Origin: Daphnia carinata
Lineage: Eukaryota > Arthropoda > Branchiopoda > Diplostraca > Daphniidae
Direction of reading: 5' to 3'
Length of the DNA: 64,000 nucleotides
Assembly (NCBI RefSeq): GCF_022539665.2
Contig: NC_081335.1
Span: 992,001 to 1,056,000 of the forward strand
Of the stretch, positions 22,448-34,600 are shown piece after piece (the first letter of the stretch is position 1; each line of letters opens with the position of its first letter). A model generated the notes under the pieces. The model worked only from the letters and a program-made list of their open reading frames with translations, did not search any database and was not told the DNA's origin. The position numbers were made by a program, and so were the translations under genes.

Positions 22448-25400
22448 TTAAACATCTGAAATCAATATATTGCCAGAATGGTCAATGAGACCGTCAATGG
22501 TTTGTTCTGTCGATACAGTCTGCAGCAGGTTTTTCACGTTGTCATATTCGGCATTAGAGGCAAAGTGCTGCACCAGCATGGCGAATGTCGGACGATCAGC
22601 CGGGTTTTCTGACCAGCAACGAAGCATTAATGAGTAAATGTCTTCAGGGCAGCGGGTAGGTTGTGGTAAACGTGCACCTTGCGCAACTACTTCTGTTGCC
22701 TGTAAATAATTGAGACACATTGAAACACGAAAAATTAGATAGAGAAGAGAAAATAATAAGAAGAGAGAGGAGGAAGGTGAAAGGAAAGAAAAAAAACAAA
22801 GGACGACGTGAAGAAGGTGCTACCTCTGCCCCGGACATGTCGCCATATGGCTGCTGGCCAAAACTATAGGTTTCCCAGAGAGTGACACCGTAACTCCAAA
22901 CGTCACTTGCGTGGGAAAAAATGCCACAACTAATAGATTCTGGAGCATACCTGCCACATCAACATGAAATTATAAATAAGGAACAAAAACTTTCGTACCC
23001 CAGTGTTTCTGAAAAGTATTTACCATTTAACGGGCCATCGACCACCTTTCGAAGCCGAATAGAAACTTTCTCCAGCACCTAAGACTCTTGACAAACCGAA
23101 GTCACTTATCTTGGCTTGGTATCGTGTGGCCAAAAGAATGTTCCTTGCCGCTAAATCGCGATGCACAAACTTTCGCTGTTCCAGATAGAGCATTCCTAAT
23201 TATTTGGATAGAAAGCACAAGCTTCAGAATTGACGGAACAACTATTGGCGGAATCATCAGAACTACCGTCAGCGATCTGCCCAGCCCACAGTGCAAACTC
23301 GAACTGAGGACTAATAGTTTGAGGGTGATCAAGAAGGTAATCCAACAAAGAGCCCAAAGCAACCAGCTCCTGGACCTAAAAATTAACAAAAGAGAAATAA
23401 AAGAACATTCATGTAAGTAGGCCTTGTATAATTTACCATCATCAATGGAGGACCTTTGCAAAGAGCAATCAGTCTAACAATATTTGGATTTCGCAATTCC
23501 ATCATGACACGCGCTTCACGCAGAAATTCTTCTCTGTTCGATTCAATTTGGTCGTCACGTAGGGTTTTAATTGCAACTGGGATCTGCATGAAACGTACAA
23601 AACAGATTGCATATTCCATTATCTTATTCAACAACAATGTAAGTTACCGAATTTCCATTAGACTGACGCAACGATCCCCTATAAACAAAGCCGAACTCTC
23701 CCTCGCCAAGTGTGTCATACAATTCCAACTCTTCCTTGGTAACAATTCCTATGACACATGTTTTACAAGTTTTAAAAAATATGCCCTTGATGTTATTTTT
23801 TTTTTTCTTTTTCTTACCAACGCGTTTGGGGATATCTTTCGATGGAGAACGACTGATGGACTCGTTCGGTGATGGAGAGCGTCTAAGATTCCGGTTCGGT
23901 AAGGGCGGCGGACTGAGAGTTTGCCTTGAAACCTTTCATCACAATTAAAATGGGAAAATTGATAAGCGAAAGCAAGACAGAGAAGACAATTAATTGAAAT
24001 TACTGTTCTGAATGCAACATTGTCATCCATCACAGGATGGGGTGGTTTGATGGGTCGTTGTAGCTCAGCGGGCAGGCCGTCGGCATGATTCATGTAGTGA
24101 CCAACGACATGTTCGAGAGATTCCAGGTAAGGACCATAATCAACATAGTAATACTGTCCTCGTTTGCAAATTTCAAAATGGAAGACACGATCCGAGTAAA
24201 GAACGGATAGAGCATAAAATCCGGGCTTGCTTGCACTTCTTCGAATTAAAAAAAAGTTATCTTCGTTGTATTTCGTACTGCCTTCCCTCAAACGACGTTC
24301 TGTTTCTTGTCGCGATATGGGTCCATGATACCAGTCCTCTTTTCTGGTGAACGGGAGAGGAGGTTTGTAGGACTCTATGATTAAATGGTTTTGTTTAATG
24401 AACTTAGAAAATTACTAAACAAATATTAAGACATGCCTAAGCGTCGCGCGCATTGGTAGAAACCATTTCTTCTGGCTAAATCAGCTGGAGTTTGATCTTC
24501 TTTTGTGCGTGATAACGGAGTGACCGACATAGCCATCATAATTTTCACGCATTCAAGATGTCCTCGACTAGCAGCCTCGTGAAGTGGAACCATTCCCGTC
24601 ACTCGATGTCGGATCTGAGGACTTGCTTTACATTCCAGCAACGTCTTGACACATTCAGGATGATTTTGTATGCAAGCGTACTGCACATTTTGAGAGTATT
24701 AAAAGATTGCTTTGATGGTGAAAAATACTTTTATATTACATGAAGTGGTGTCAAATCTGCATCATCTTTGACATTGACATTGCCTCCTCCTTGAATCAAC
24801 AATTTGAGAATCACAGTATTGCCCAATAATGCAGCTAGATGGATAGCTGTTTGTCCTATTTCATTCTTGGCATCTATACTCCTGTAGGTACCTCCTCGTA
24901 GCAGTTCTGATACTACAGTTAGGTTGCCTGTAGAGAAGTTTTTGAAGACCTTGAAGACTACAAACTGCTAAAACAGATATAACTGATAGTAAGAATACCT
25001 TCTTTAGTAGCCCTATGTAATAGATTGCAGCGTCCATGGCATCTTGTATCAACAGGTGGCAGATCTTTTTTACAAGGTCGATTAAGTGGTCCAAAAATGG
25101 AAGACCCTTCTTTCTGACACAGATTTATGAGTGCATCAAGGCCATGGACAATGTACCCATCCTCTGCAATGAAATAAATAACCATATGTATATGAGGCAG
25201 TAAAACATTGTAAACTGACTAACCAATTGAGAAAAATGCATCAGAACCATGCCTATTAATTTGGTAGTGCCTTGGCTCTCCTTGGTGACGAACACTCAAT
25301 ATGAAAGCTCCATCAACTGTTGGGCTCTCTCTTACTAAAAAGAGACCTTCAGTGTCATCATCTATACAGAAATCCATAAGCAAATATTAAATATTTCTGG

Positions 25401-25558
25401 AAAATAACACCTTTTATTTTACATAGATATATCTGTTTTTTCCATTTTTTTTTTTACAAACCATTAGTTAGTAGAGATTCAGCCTCTTGCCTGCTGATTT
25501 TCCCATGAAACCATCTTAGGTCTTGGTCAGATTCGTCTCTAGAGGGTCTCCGAGACAT
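22448..25558 (-). CDS. Shark: Shark-type tyrosine kinase (SH2-ankyrin-SH2-kinase), 741 aa
   Basis: Thirteen exons: complement(22448..22699, 22824..22950, 23024..23195, 23267..23375, 23437..23583, 23648..23748, 23818..23932, 24004..24374, 24437..24680, 24740..24927, 24999..25163, 25224..25361, 25462..25558). The order is diagnostic. An N-terminal SH2 ([28 protein letters not shown]) is followed by ankyrin repeats ([57 protein letters not shown]). Then come a second SH2 ([20 protein letters not shown]), a Ser/Pro linker and a tyrosine kinase domain ([49 protein letters not shown]). Shark kinases relay epithelial and phagocytic (Draper) signals in insects. All catalytic motifs are intact. The intron after 24437 appears to use a GC donor. 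The 741 residues are fewer than I recall for the fly protein. Confidence 0.94.
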
Positions 25559-26098
25559 ATTGTCAAAATTATAAATATTTAATAACAAACTACAAAAAGT
25601 CACAATTGCTACGTAAAAAGTTAAAAGTCGCCTTCATCTTTTATCAGATGCTAGGTCAGAGGAGTCCCTGTTTCCTGTCAGGCCAAACCAAAACCTAATG
25701 CAATATACTGAAGCTGATGCACCCTTGTGGTTAGCGATAATATCAGCTGAGAGCCTTGAGTCCATATTTTTTTTTTCTTTTTTTTTTTGTATTCTGTGTT
25801 CTAGCAGACGCTTTATTCAGGAAGCGGTTAAACATTAGAACAGGCAAATGCAAAGTAGTTACTTTCTTTGTAATTTGAGGTTTTGGCTGGAATTCCTGCG
25901 TTGATATTGGAAAGGTAATGGTTCTTCGTTCCATTTTTAATTTGTAGCTGCGTGGTTATTATTTTGTTTTCGAAATAAGCGTGAAACTGCTTTTCCTTTC
26001 GAGAGAACTATTGATTCTTCCACATTTTCAGAAGTCTAAAGGTTCCATTTTACATTGTTACAGGCTTGCACATATTCCAGCTTAAATAAAAGCAAATA
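25559..26098. promoter_or_regulatory. Divergent promoter of the Shark-type kinase and RNF7
   Basis: 540 bases between opposed start codons. AT-rich with T runs; no exon and no clear TATA box. Confidence 0.4.
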
Positions 26099-29000
26099 AT
26101 GGCAGATGACATTGATATGGAGAAGCCAGTGGAAAAGACCACAGTTAATAATGACTGCAGCAAAAGTGAAAAAATGTTTTCATTGAAAAGATGGAATGCT
26201 GTTGCCATGTGGAGCTGGGACGTTGAATGTGAAATTTGTGCCATTTGCAGAGTACAAGTGATGGGTAAGTCTCACCTCACATTAATTTTTCATAGGCCAT
26301 CCACAGATAGGTTCATGCAAAAAATTTCGTTCACTAGTTGTAGTGCCAATAGTGTATTCACATTACATTGTGCAAAAATTTTTATTAGTTTTAAGGCTTT
26401 AGCGATCTGCTTTGAGTATGGAGGGTGTAGCTGAGTTTGTATGCTATAAAGGTAAACAACAAAGGTTATTGCTTTACAGTATTTTTACCCTGCATGGAAT
26501 AGTATATGTACATAAATATTTTAGAATATAAAATAAGGACCATCAAAAATGATTCGTAGTTTGCTGGGCATTCGAAATAGTGGCTGTATCCATAACTAAC
26601 GAATCCCATCATCATAGTTCCATTCGTATTCTAAGGCTTTCTGGGCATTCTTTTTTTCGGTGGGGAAAGCGAGGGGTCAACAGAGATCGGTGAGAGATTA
26701 CTTGAGGCATTTTTTTTTATAGGAAAAAGAGGAATATATGTACAAATAACTTGTTGTCACTGACGTCCAACTTGAACACTGAACTGCTCGTCTGTCTAGA
26801 GTTTAGTAGAATCGATCTCTTTTGTTTTCTTCTCGAGCATTCTTTTCTCGATATCCTCCAGACTGTGTCCTTTGGTCTCGGGTACAAAGAAGATGACGAA
26901 AAAGATGCTGATGAAGCAAAAGAAGCCGAAAAACCAGAATGCACCATGGGCACCGATCGTCGCGATTAGGTCGTTGAAGAACTTTGTCACGGCGAAGCTA
27001 CAGGCCCAGTTGAAAGCCGTGGCTACAGATGCGGCGTGTCCGCGTACTTTACTCGGGAAAATTTCTCCCATCTAAAAACAAAAAACAAAAATGATTTTGA
27101 AAAGTGATTTTGCTAAAAAGAAGTAGGTTTTTAACACAACTTACCATGAGCCAAGGAATGGGTCCGTAACCGATGGAGAAGGCCACGATGTAGACGATGA
27201 AGGTGGCAAGCGGAAGCCAACCGACGTGCGTGACATCGTGATCGAGATGTTGTAAAATGAAGAAGACGCCCAACGCTCCGAGACTGATAGCCATGAAGAA
27301 TCCGGAAATGTTGAGCAGGACTTTGCGTCCCACTCGGTCAATGACCATATTGGACCCCAAGGTAGCGACAAAGTTGGCCAGTCCGATAACGATGGATGAC
27401 AAGTTGCTGTCAATGCTACCTCCCGATTTCTCAAAAATAGAAACCGTGTAAAAGATGACAGCGTTGATTCCGGAAAGCTGTTGGAAGAACATGAGACCCA
27501 GCGAAATGAGCAGAGGTCGGAAGTACGCCATTTTCAATAACTCTCTTGCTCCACTTCCGGCGCTCTGGTTCTTGTAGTTCATCTCAATTTCGAGAAATTC
27601 TTCTTGGACGTCGGTTTTACCCCCGCGGAGCCATTGGAGTGACTCGCGAGCTTCGTTGTAACGGCCTTTTGAGATGTACCAACGTGGCGTCTCAGGAATG
27701 AACCACATAAAGGCCAAAAAGGGTAGCGGAAGGGCAGCTCCAATGGCCGCCAAAATTTTCCAGTCGATGTAAGAGCCCAGAATATAGCAAAAGAGGATGC
27801 CGATATTTCCGATCGTGGTCGGTAACAGACCCAACGATCCACGGACCTCTGGTTGAATGGTTTCTCCCAGGTAAATTGGCAGCGTTAAGGTGGTGAGACC
27901 GACGCAAAAACCTTGGATGGAACGGCCGGCGTAGACCATGGGCAGATTTGTTGCGAAAGTGATCAACAACCAAGCTAGAAACTCAAAATGAAAACAAACG
28001 TTTAGACATTCGAAAACAGTTAGATGGCTCTGAAGTAAACTTACATAAGATGTAAGGAGGTCCGGTAGCCATAATGGTCGCCTTCCTTCCAAAATGCTCG
28101 ACGATGCTTCCACCGACGATGCCACCGATCAGCGCATTTAGAGGCATCAAACTTCCAATCCAAGAAGCCTAATAATTAATGTTTTCTTTGAATTATTTGT
28201 ACGCCTTTTTTTATTTTGTTGATTCTTACTAACCTGTTGATCGTTGACGGGGATTGAGCTGTTAGGTTGGGTCATAGATGCAAGGGCAGGAGAAGTATAG
28301 CCGGAAGAGTAGCCCTCTATCATAGCTGCGATGGCGAGGGCCAGCGAGGCCAACACTTGTGGAAACAACCTTCCCCGACTTTTGCGACTTAATGGTTCCA
28401 TCGTGAATGAAGCGTCTGGAAAGCTAGGCATTTCTGGTAGATTCGATAATCTTTCGAGATTTTTCTTTTCGTTCAGTTCATCCACTGCTACATTTCCATC
28501 TTCTTTTAAATCAGCCGCTATGATAGGACTGAGAGCAATCGACGATTCGCTGACGGCCAGTACCGATGGAATATCTAATGGGCCTTTTGAATCGGAAATT
28601 TTGAGACGGGCCTGGGCCAACGTTTGAGTGAGCTGATGATAAACGTTGGATGTCTGATCAACAGTGGCCTCGCAACTCGAACAGGAATAGGATCCCGTAG
28701 AATTATCGTCTTTAATCCAGCGATAGCTAGATGGCGAGTCAGTTCCGGCCGAACTCAAGTCGCATCCGCTGTCGCGGTTTCTAGCTTCACGCTTGTCAGC
28801 AGAGATCATGAAGGCATGAATTTTACTGCTGTCCAATTGGCAGCCTTGTGTAGCACTGAGAGCAGCTTCGGCATCGCACCAAATTGGAAGTGATTGACTC
28901 GTAGCGGACATCTTAAGGGAGTTTTCTTTTCTTCCACCTTCTAATCCACGTACTCTCGTTGTATCTACAAGGTCAGAACAAATGAAAGGTCACCGCATTA

Positions 29001-31410
29001 GAAATCGGGTTTCCCCCAAAAACAAAAAGGAGCTCCCTGTTTCTAGGTCAATATCTACGTCGTTCAGTACGTAAAAGACTTTGCCTTCGCGTCGAAGGCT
29101 TACATTTTTGCGGGCAAATATCGATCATGATTTCGTTATTTTGAAATTCTAGACTGACGTAATGCGTGCATAATGCTCGAACAATAACGATAGAACTAAC
29201 GATATTCATTCAAAGACATTAACAAAATTTGCTGTTGCCATTTTACTACCCCGTTGTGGTGCCCCCCCCCCCCCCCAAGAAAATGCAAACACGAGTTCAA
29301 AAATGCTATTTAAAAAAATGGTACTTACCAATTTCCGAGAGGATAAGAGGAGCCTTGAAGAGATGCGTTGACTCCAGATTCGATTGAGTGTCTGTGATGA
29401 GTCGGTGGGGTCAGCTTGTCTATTTATACTTCCCAGTTAGGACCTACCCCGCGCTACTCAGTTCCTCAAGCAGGTTTCATCCCTCCTCTTTTTCATCTCG
29501 TCTGTCGCAAGAAGTCCAATCGGCCTAACCATGTATCACAACGCCAACCCCCCAAAGTCGTACGATATCCTCCTTTTTCTAGTTTTATTCCTACCGGAGC
29601 CCTAAAAGTTGGCCGTTCTTTCCGTAATGGCAAATGTAATGACTATTGCGACACGGTTTTCCAGGAAAAATCCTCTGCCTGCAAGTCCTCCTATTGGCAA
29701 AATGTGATGCAGTGTTCGAATTGAATCTACCTTTTTTGCACCCAATGAGTAGGTCAATATTGACTTCAGCCAGTGAAAGTGAACGTTTCAAAAATAACGT
29801 GATGCTCTATCGAGAGGCACATATTGAAAGGTCAATTCGCGGCCTAGTTTGAACCAGATGAAAGCAGTTTGAACAGGATTTTTGTTTCCCTTTACCGATC
29901 AGGGGGGTGGATGGGTTCCGTACAGGTAGGAAATTTCAAAACAGGTCTTGGGGGAGATTTTTAGGGGGCTTTTCTAGCTGTCGTGCGCCTATATTCACAA
30001 ACCCCCTGTAGACCTAAACGGGCCATCAAGATTTTCAGTAACGTTAGAAAAACCCACCTGTAGGAAAGAAATATGAGATTGGCAAATCTCTTGTTATAAA
30101 AGAGAAAACTAGTCCCATCAGCAGTATATCATCGATAACACGACGTTGTGCTTTGACAAACGAACTTTTAATTGTTTTTCCTTGCTGTATGGCTTGCTTG
30201 TTGTGTTGGCGATATCCCCCACGTCTCCGATCGGATAAGATTCAACGTAGGGCGATGTTCATCCCTTTTTTTTCGCTTTTGTTTTCTCTCTTTGCCTTCT
30301 CTTCCCTTCTCCTTCTTAGCTTTAAATATACAGGTCATAGGCATAAAAGAAAAAAACATGGAGGGATGTTTATCTTCTCACTACGAAATGCCACGTACCA
30401 GTTCTCTGTCTGGTACGGCGAAGGACGTGGTGGATTTTTTCCTTTTTCTGGTTGTAAAACGGTTTTCCTCTTAATAATCCCCGATTCACCGTAATACAGT
30501 CTGACTTAACATCAAGCCCTATAACGTAATTAAGCAAAAGAATTAAGAAAATTTATGTCTGTACACACTAGCGATGTCTAAGCGAAATGAAAATGTTAAA
30601 AGAAGAAAACGTTATTTGAATTTTGAGGTTCGTCTACGTCTGACGAATAGTAGCTCTTACTCAATTATGTACGGTTCACTTTCTTCGTTACGAGAGGTTG
30701 TTTATAAGAAAATAGGGATGATGAAATAGGCTCTGTTTGGAGCACGTGATCGACCGACCAAAGGCCATTGGTATAACTTTCAGGATCAGGGAACGATTCA
30801 GATGGACGATAAAGCGGGGAAACAAAGAAAATAACGGGTAACCTATAACAAGTTTAGAATTTCTAAGAGAAAGTCAACGTGGGGTCTTTTCCCTTCTTTG
30901 GGCGTATTGGGATAACAGGAAATTGATTTTCAAATGTTGTCCTAGTCCTTCTTTGGAAAGAAGGAGTAGTCGAAGGTCGAAAGAGTGCAGTGAACGAGCC
31001 GCTCATGACCTTACCCAACGTGACCACATCGCAGCCTCGATAACCATTTTCTTTTTTTAGTTTTTGAAATTCTAATTTTCATGCCGTTTTTTAAAATAGA
31101 TTTTTTTAAAGCAAGTGGGGGAAAAAAGATGAAAATAACTCTTTCTTTACTTTGTTCCCAATACAGATGCGTGCCTACGTTGCCAGGCCGAAAATAGGAA
31201 CGACAAAGAACAAGAGGAATGTGTGGTCATCTGGGGCGAATGCAATCACTCGTTTCATAACTGCTGCATGAAATTATGGGTGACATCAATAATGTATTCT
31301 CATCTACTACTGAGTATAATAGTATTAACTCGTGTTCCGTGCAGGTCAAGCAAAACAACAGATGCCCTCTATGTCAACAAGAATGGTCCGTCCAGCGAAT
31401 CGGAAAATGA
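26099..31410 (+). CDS. RNF7: RING-box protein 2 (RNF7/SAG), 114 aa, hosting a nested gene
   Basis: Three exons: join(26099..26264, 31167..31279, 31345..31410). The first intron is 4.9 kb and contains the whole Tret1-like gene on the opposite strand. The protein has a short variable N-terminus, then [71 protein letters not shown] and the end VQRIGK. This is the full RING-H2 set of RNF7, nearly identical to the vertebrate protein (113 aa). It is the catalytic RING subunit that binds Cullin 5 (and other cullins) and recruits the E2. The VEC-CAIC spacing and QEW-VQRIGK tail separate it from RBX1. The phase across the long intron is exact (G/AT making Asp). Confidence 0.95.
26265..26795. other. 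RNF7 intron 1, 5' part (non-coding)
   Basis: Intronic sequence before the nested transporter; it should include that gene's 3' UTR. No exon recognised. Confidence 0.5.
26796..28911 (-). CDS. Tret1-like facilitated sugar (trehalose/hexose) transporter, 635 aa, nested in the RNF7 intron
   Basis: Four exons: complement(26796..27071, 27145..27974, 28045..28168, 28234..28911). A Ser/acidic cytosolic N-terminal extension of about 185 residues precedes a 12-helix major facilitator core. Sugar-transporter signatures are present: EHFGRKAT in loop 2-3, [76 protein letters not shown] and the exit motif [13 protein letters not shown]. This set fits arthropod facilitated trehalose transporters (Tret1) and related GLUT8/6-like carriers of the plasma membrane. 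Substrate cannot be told from sequence. The long N-terminal extension recalls the long Tret1 isoform. A probable non-coding first exon (donor at 29328, acceptor near 28966) and a TATA box at 29421-29428 lie upstream, all inside the RNF7 intron. Confidence 0.92.
28912..31166. other. RNF7 intron 1, 3' part, with the Tret1-like gene's 5' UTR and promoter
   Basis: No coding exon is seen. Minus-strand splice signals (GTAAGT at 29328, TTGTAG near 28967) suggest a non-coding first exon at about 29329-29395 and a 5' UTR intron. A run of 15 C lies at 29262-29276. From 29430 to the RNF7 acceptor at 31166 I see nothing that looks functional. Confidence 0.5.
29421..29428 (-). promoter_or_regulatory. TATA box of the Tret1-like gene
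   Basis: TATAAATA on the minus strand, about 500 bases from the ATG but only about 30 bases upstream of the inferred non-coding first exon. Confidence 0.5.
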
Positions 31411-31680
31411 AGATCTGAACGCGTTTTTTTGTGATCTTAAGAAAGAAAAAAAATTCCAATTTCCCCTTTCATTTTAAAATATTTCTTAATGCTAATACAC
31501 AACGACTCGTAAATTGTTGTTTTTTATGTGTATTTTTCATTTTTTTTTTTCGTGAAAAAGTTTGTGTTACAGGATTTTTTAAACTACGTAGCTGGATCTC
31601 AGGGTAACTCAAATTAACTTTATGTTATTGAATTAAATTGTTAAATTTTTCTTACTTTTTTTTTTTTTTAGGTATTATTG

Positions 31681-34600
31681 TTATTTTTGATTGAGGAACC
31701 AAGTCATCAATGCAGCTAAAACTAGAGTCAAGTGAGACAAAACAGCACCACCAACAGCACCATTGCAACGCATACCAGAATGGGTGAAAGTGAATTTCAC
31801 CTGGTCCGGAGTATGGCAGTCTTTTTCTATACAAAAAAACAAGTTAAGTAACTAATTAATTCGTTCGTCATTTTCTTCAAAATAATATCTCCTATTTACC
31901 TGCACAGGGCATATTATCGTCGAGGCTGGCAGAAGCAGCCGAAATGTAGATGTTTGAGCATTGATTCGGTACCATTTTGCCACACGGCTGATTGAATTTA
32001 AATTCGATGGTATCTCCAGCCTTCAAGGCGCTCTTGCAGTTATCACCGGTTCCAGGACGTTCCTTTGTGGTGGAAACGCAGTACCTTGCCAGGCCATACA
32101 CGCTCTTGAACTGTGGACACAACCGATAGATGACGGTAAACAAAACAATATCGATAATCTTCGTTTAATAAAAAGAATATAACTGACCCTTAAATATAGT
32201 TCGTTGCTGCTGTAAAAGTTCTCTGGACCTAGACGGAAATATTGGACCGTATGCGCATTAAGAAATCCTGTGTACACATACTTTGCTTCCGTGGTATTGG
32301 AACTTGTACTGATGTCTTTGCACTCGGGATAAGACAGACGTGCTCCGACTATTGTGAAATAATTGCCACGTATGAACGCATTGTAAAGTATTAATTAAAT
32401 TTAATTCATTTCGACCATACCGGTTGCTAGGCGTTTAGCGATTTCGGGAGCAGCTTCGTAATATTTCGTGAACTGACCCATGCGGATAATGTCACGATCG
32501 AAATTGGCCACAAATGGACGGAGTTCCTCGGGACTAGCCAAGGTAGCGAACATGATATGAACGTCTAAAAAATATTTAAAAACAAATTATTAATTCAACT
32601 TTATAGGAAACGGTCAAAATGTGGTGGGGTTGAAGCATTCATCTTACCCGGCATTTCTTGAAGCATTTTCAGCAAAACTGATTTGATTTTGTCCTTCTCG
32701 GAAGAGATGCTCGATGTCACGAAAAAGAGGACTGCGCGTTTATTGGCACCAGCAATTTTGTTAGCTTTTTCAGAAGAACGTTCTGTCATAATTCGGGAAC
32801 GTGTTCGATCCAACGTGTCGGCTACGCGTCGTTCACCGTTTCCTGCGGTAGCACAATTTTCTTTTATCAAATATACTATGCGTAATATTAAATTAAATGT
32901 CTATACCGATAGGAAGGCTGGAGATGCTGCAAGCTAATTCGGCTCTATTACGTGTGGCGTTGAGATCCATGAACGGAGTTCCGTCCTTGCTTGAGACGAC
33001 TTCCATCCGGCTGCCGCCCATTTGGATATCTAACTCTAAAGCGAGCGCTCTGTGCAACATAAATGGTAACATTTCATTTTCTTGATTAAAAATAATTTAA
33101 ATAAAAAATTTATTACGAAGCGAGGTCTTTCTGGCTGTAGATACTGGCAGCATCCGTGTTCTGGTCAATAACAAAGGTAAGATCGGTGTAGGTAGCTGGT
33201 ATAGGCTCGCCGGTCGGTTGGCTATAAGCGCCTTTGCACTGCGTGAAATCCGCATTGTTGGAAGTGCCTAAGTGTTGAGAAAATGCGGTGCTTGAAGCAA
33301 CTAGAAATAATTTTGAGATATTAAGAATGTTTTTACTCAGGTATCCATCGACAAAAGCATAAATCGCGCTCATTGTCGTGTTGATGTATTGGCCAATTTG
33401 ATCTGCGGGTTTAACTCCGGGAAGGACGGTTGGAGCGCCATCAAGGCCGCGAGAGTACATAACCAGAGCAGCATTCAAGGACTATTTTTTTTTAAGAAAT
33501 GCATTTCAAGTGATTTCATGGAATGGTACGTATGTGAAAAATTAAAAAAGTACCTGTTCTTTTAGCATCGCCTGATCAATAATTTCATCATCTCTGTAAT
33601 TGTAGAGACGATTGCAAGCACGATACTTGGTGTCACCATGAATACCAGTTTCAGAGTAGTACATTTCCAGCACAGCCGACAGTTTCATATAGCTGCTGGT
33701 ATCCCAAGTGGCCATACGTTTAGCCATCAACAAACCTGAAGTACAACGTAACACACACACACACACACACAAGAAAATGTTATACGCCTGTAATTGAACA
33801 TAATATTGCATGGTTCATACCGTCAACACCGCCATAAAACTCGGCATTAGTCAGCATGGAATGTTCCCTGGTATCCAGTTTGTACTCACGCGGACACAGC
33901 GTGCAATTCCAATTACCACCGGGACCGAAGCTTTCCATTTTCTTGGGCGTCCTCAACAGAGACGTTTGAGCGATATCAGCTAACAGTCGGAGAAGAAAAT
34001 TGAGAAATTAATTGAAAACAAAAAGGATAGTTGTTCGATTGAAATCAAATTATACCTGCTAGCGTAGCTACCCAAATGCTTTCGACAATTCTCTCCATTG
34101 AGCTTTCCGAGAGTTCCATTGCAGGTTCTTTAATGAGATCTTTCAACTATCGTGTAAGCAAAATGATTAATTTTTTTTTATGTTTCGATTGATTTAAGAA
34201 TATTATTTTTTTTTTGTAGGAGAGGTACGTACCAGAGCACTTTGAGGTTCACTACCGGCAGCAATACCGGCCAGAACGGGACCAGCCGCTACAGTGCCGT
34301 ACTTGGTGTGAACGACACCGACTTCTAACGGCTGATCAGCAATGGCGTCAACATCACGACGTTTACGGTTCCAGAAACTTGTGTCCTCATCCTCATCCTC
34401 AGATGGACCGTAGTCTTCAGCCGTATCTACCACGGTCCTGTCGGCATCAGTATCCTCTTCTGGAACCTCTTCTGGAACCTCTTCTGGAACCTCTTCCGGA
34501 ACCTCTTCCGGAACCTCTTCTGGAACATCTTCAGATTCGGCCACGTCTTCTGGAACGCTTTCTTCCACTACATCGTCGTTTGTTCGTTCGGCTGATTCCA

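Noticed and set aside
23102-23461. Open frame across a kinase exon boundary considered as an unspliced Shark coding segment
   Set aside because: The frame shifts out of the kinase sequence until a 71-base intron (23196-23266) is removed; HRDLAARN then follows in phase.
29262-29276. Poly-C run considered as a functional motif
   Set aside because: Runs of this kind recur across the right half of the window and are better explained by slippage or sequencing error.
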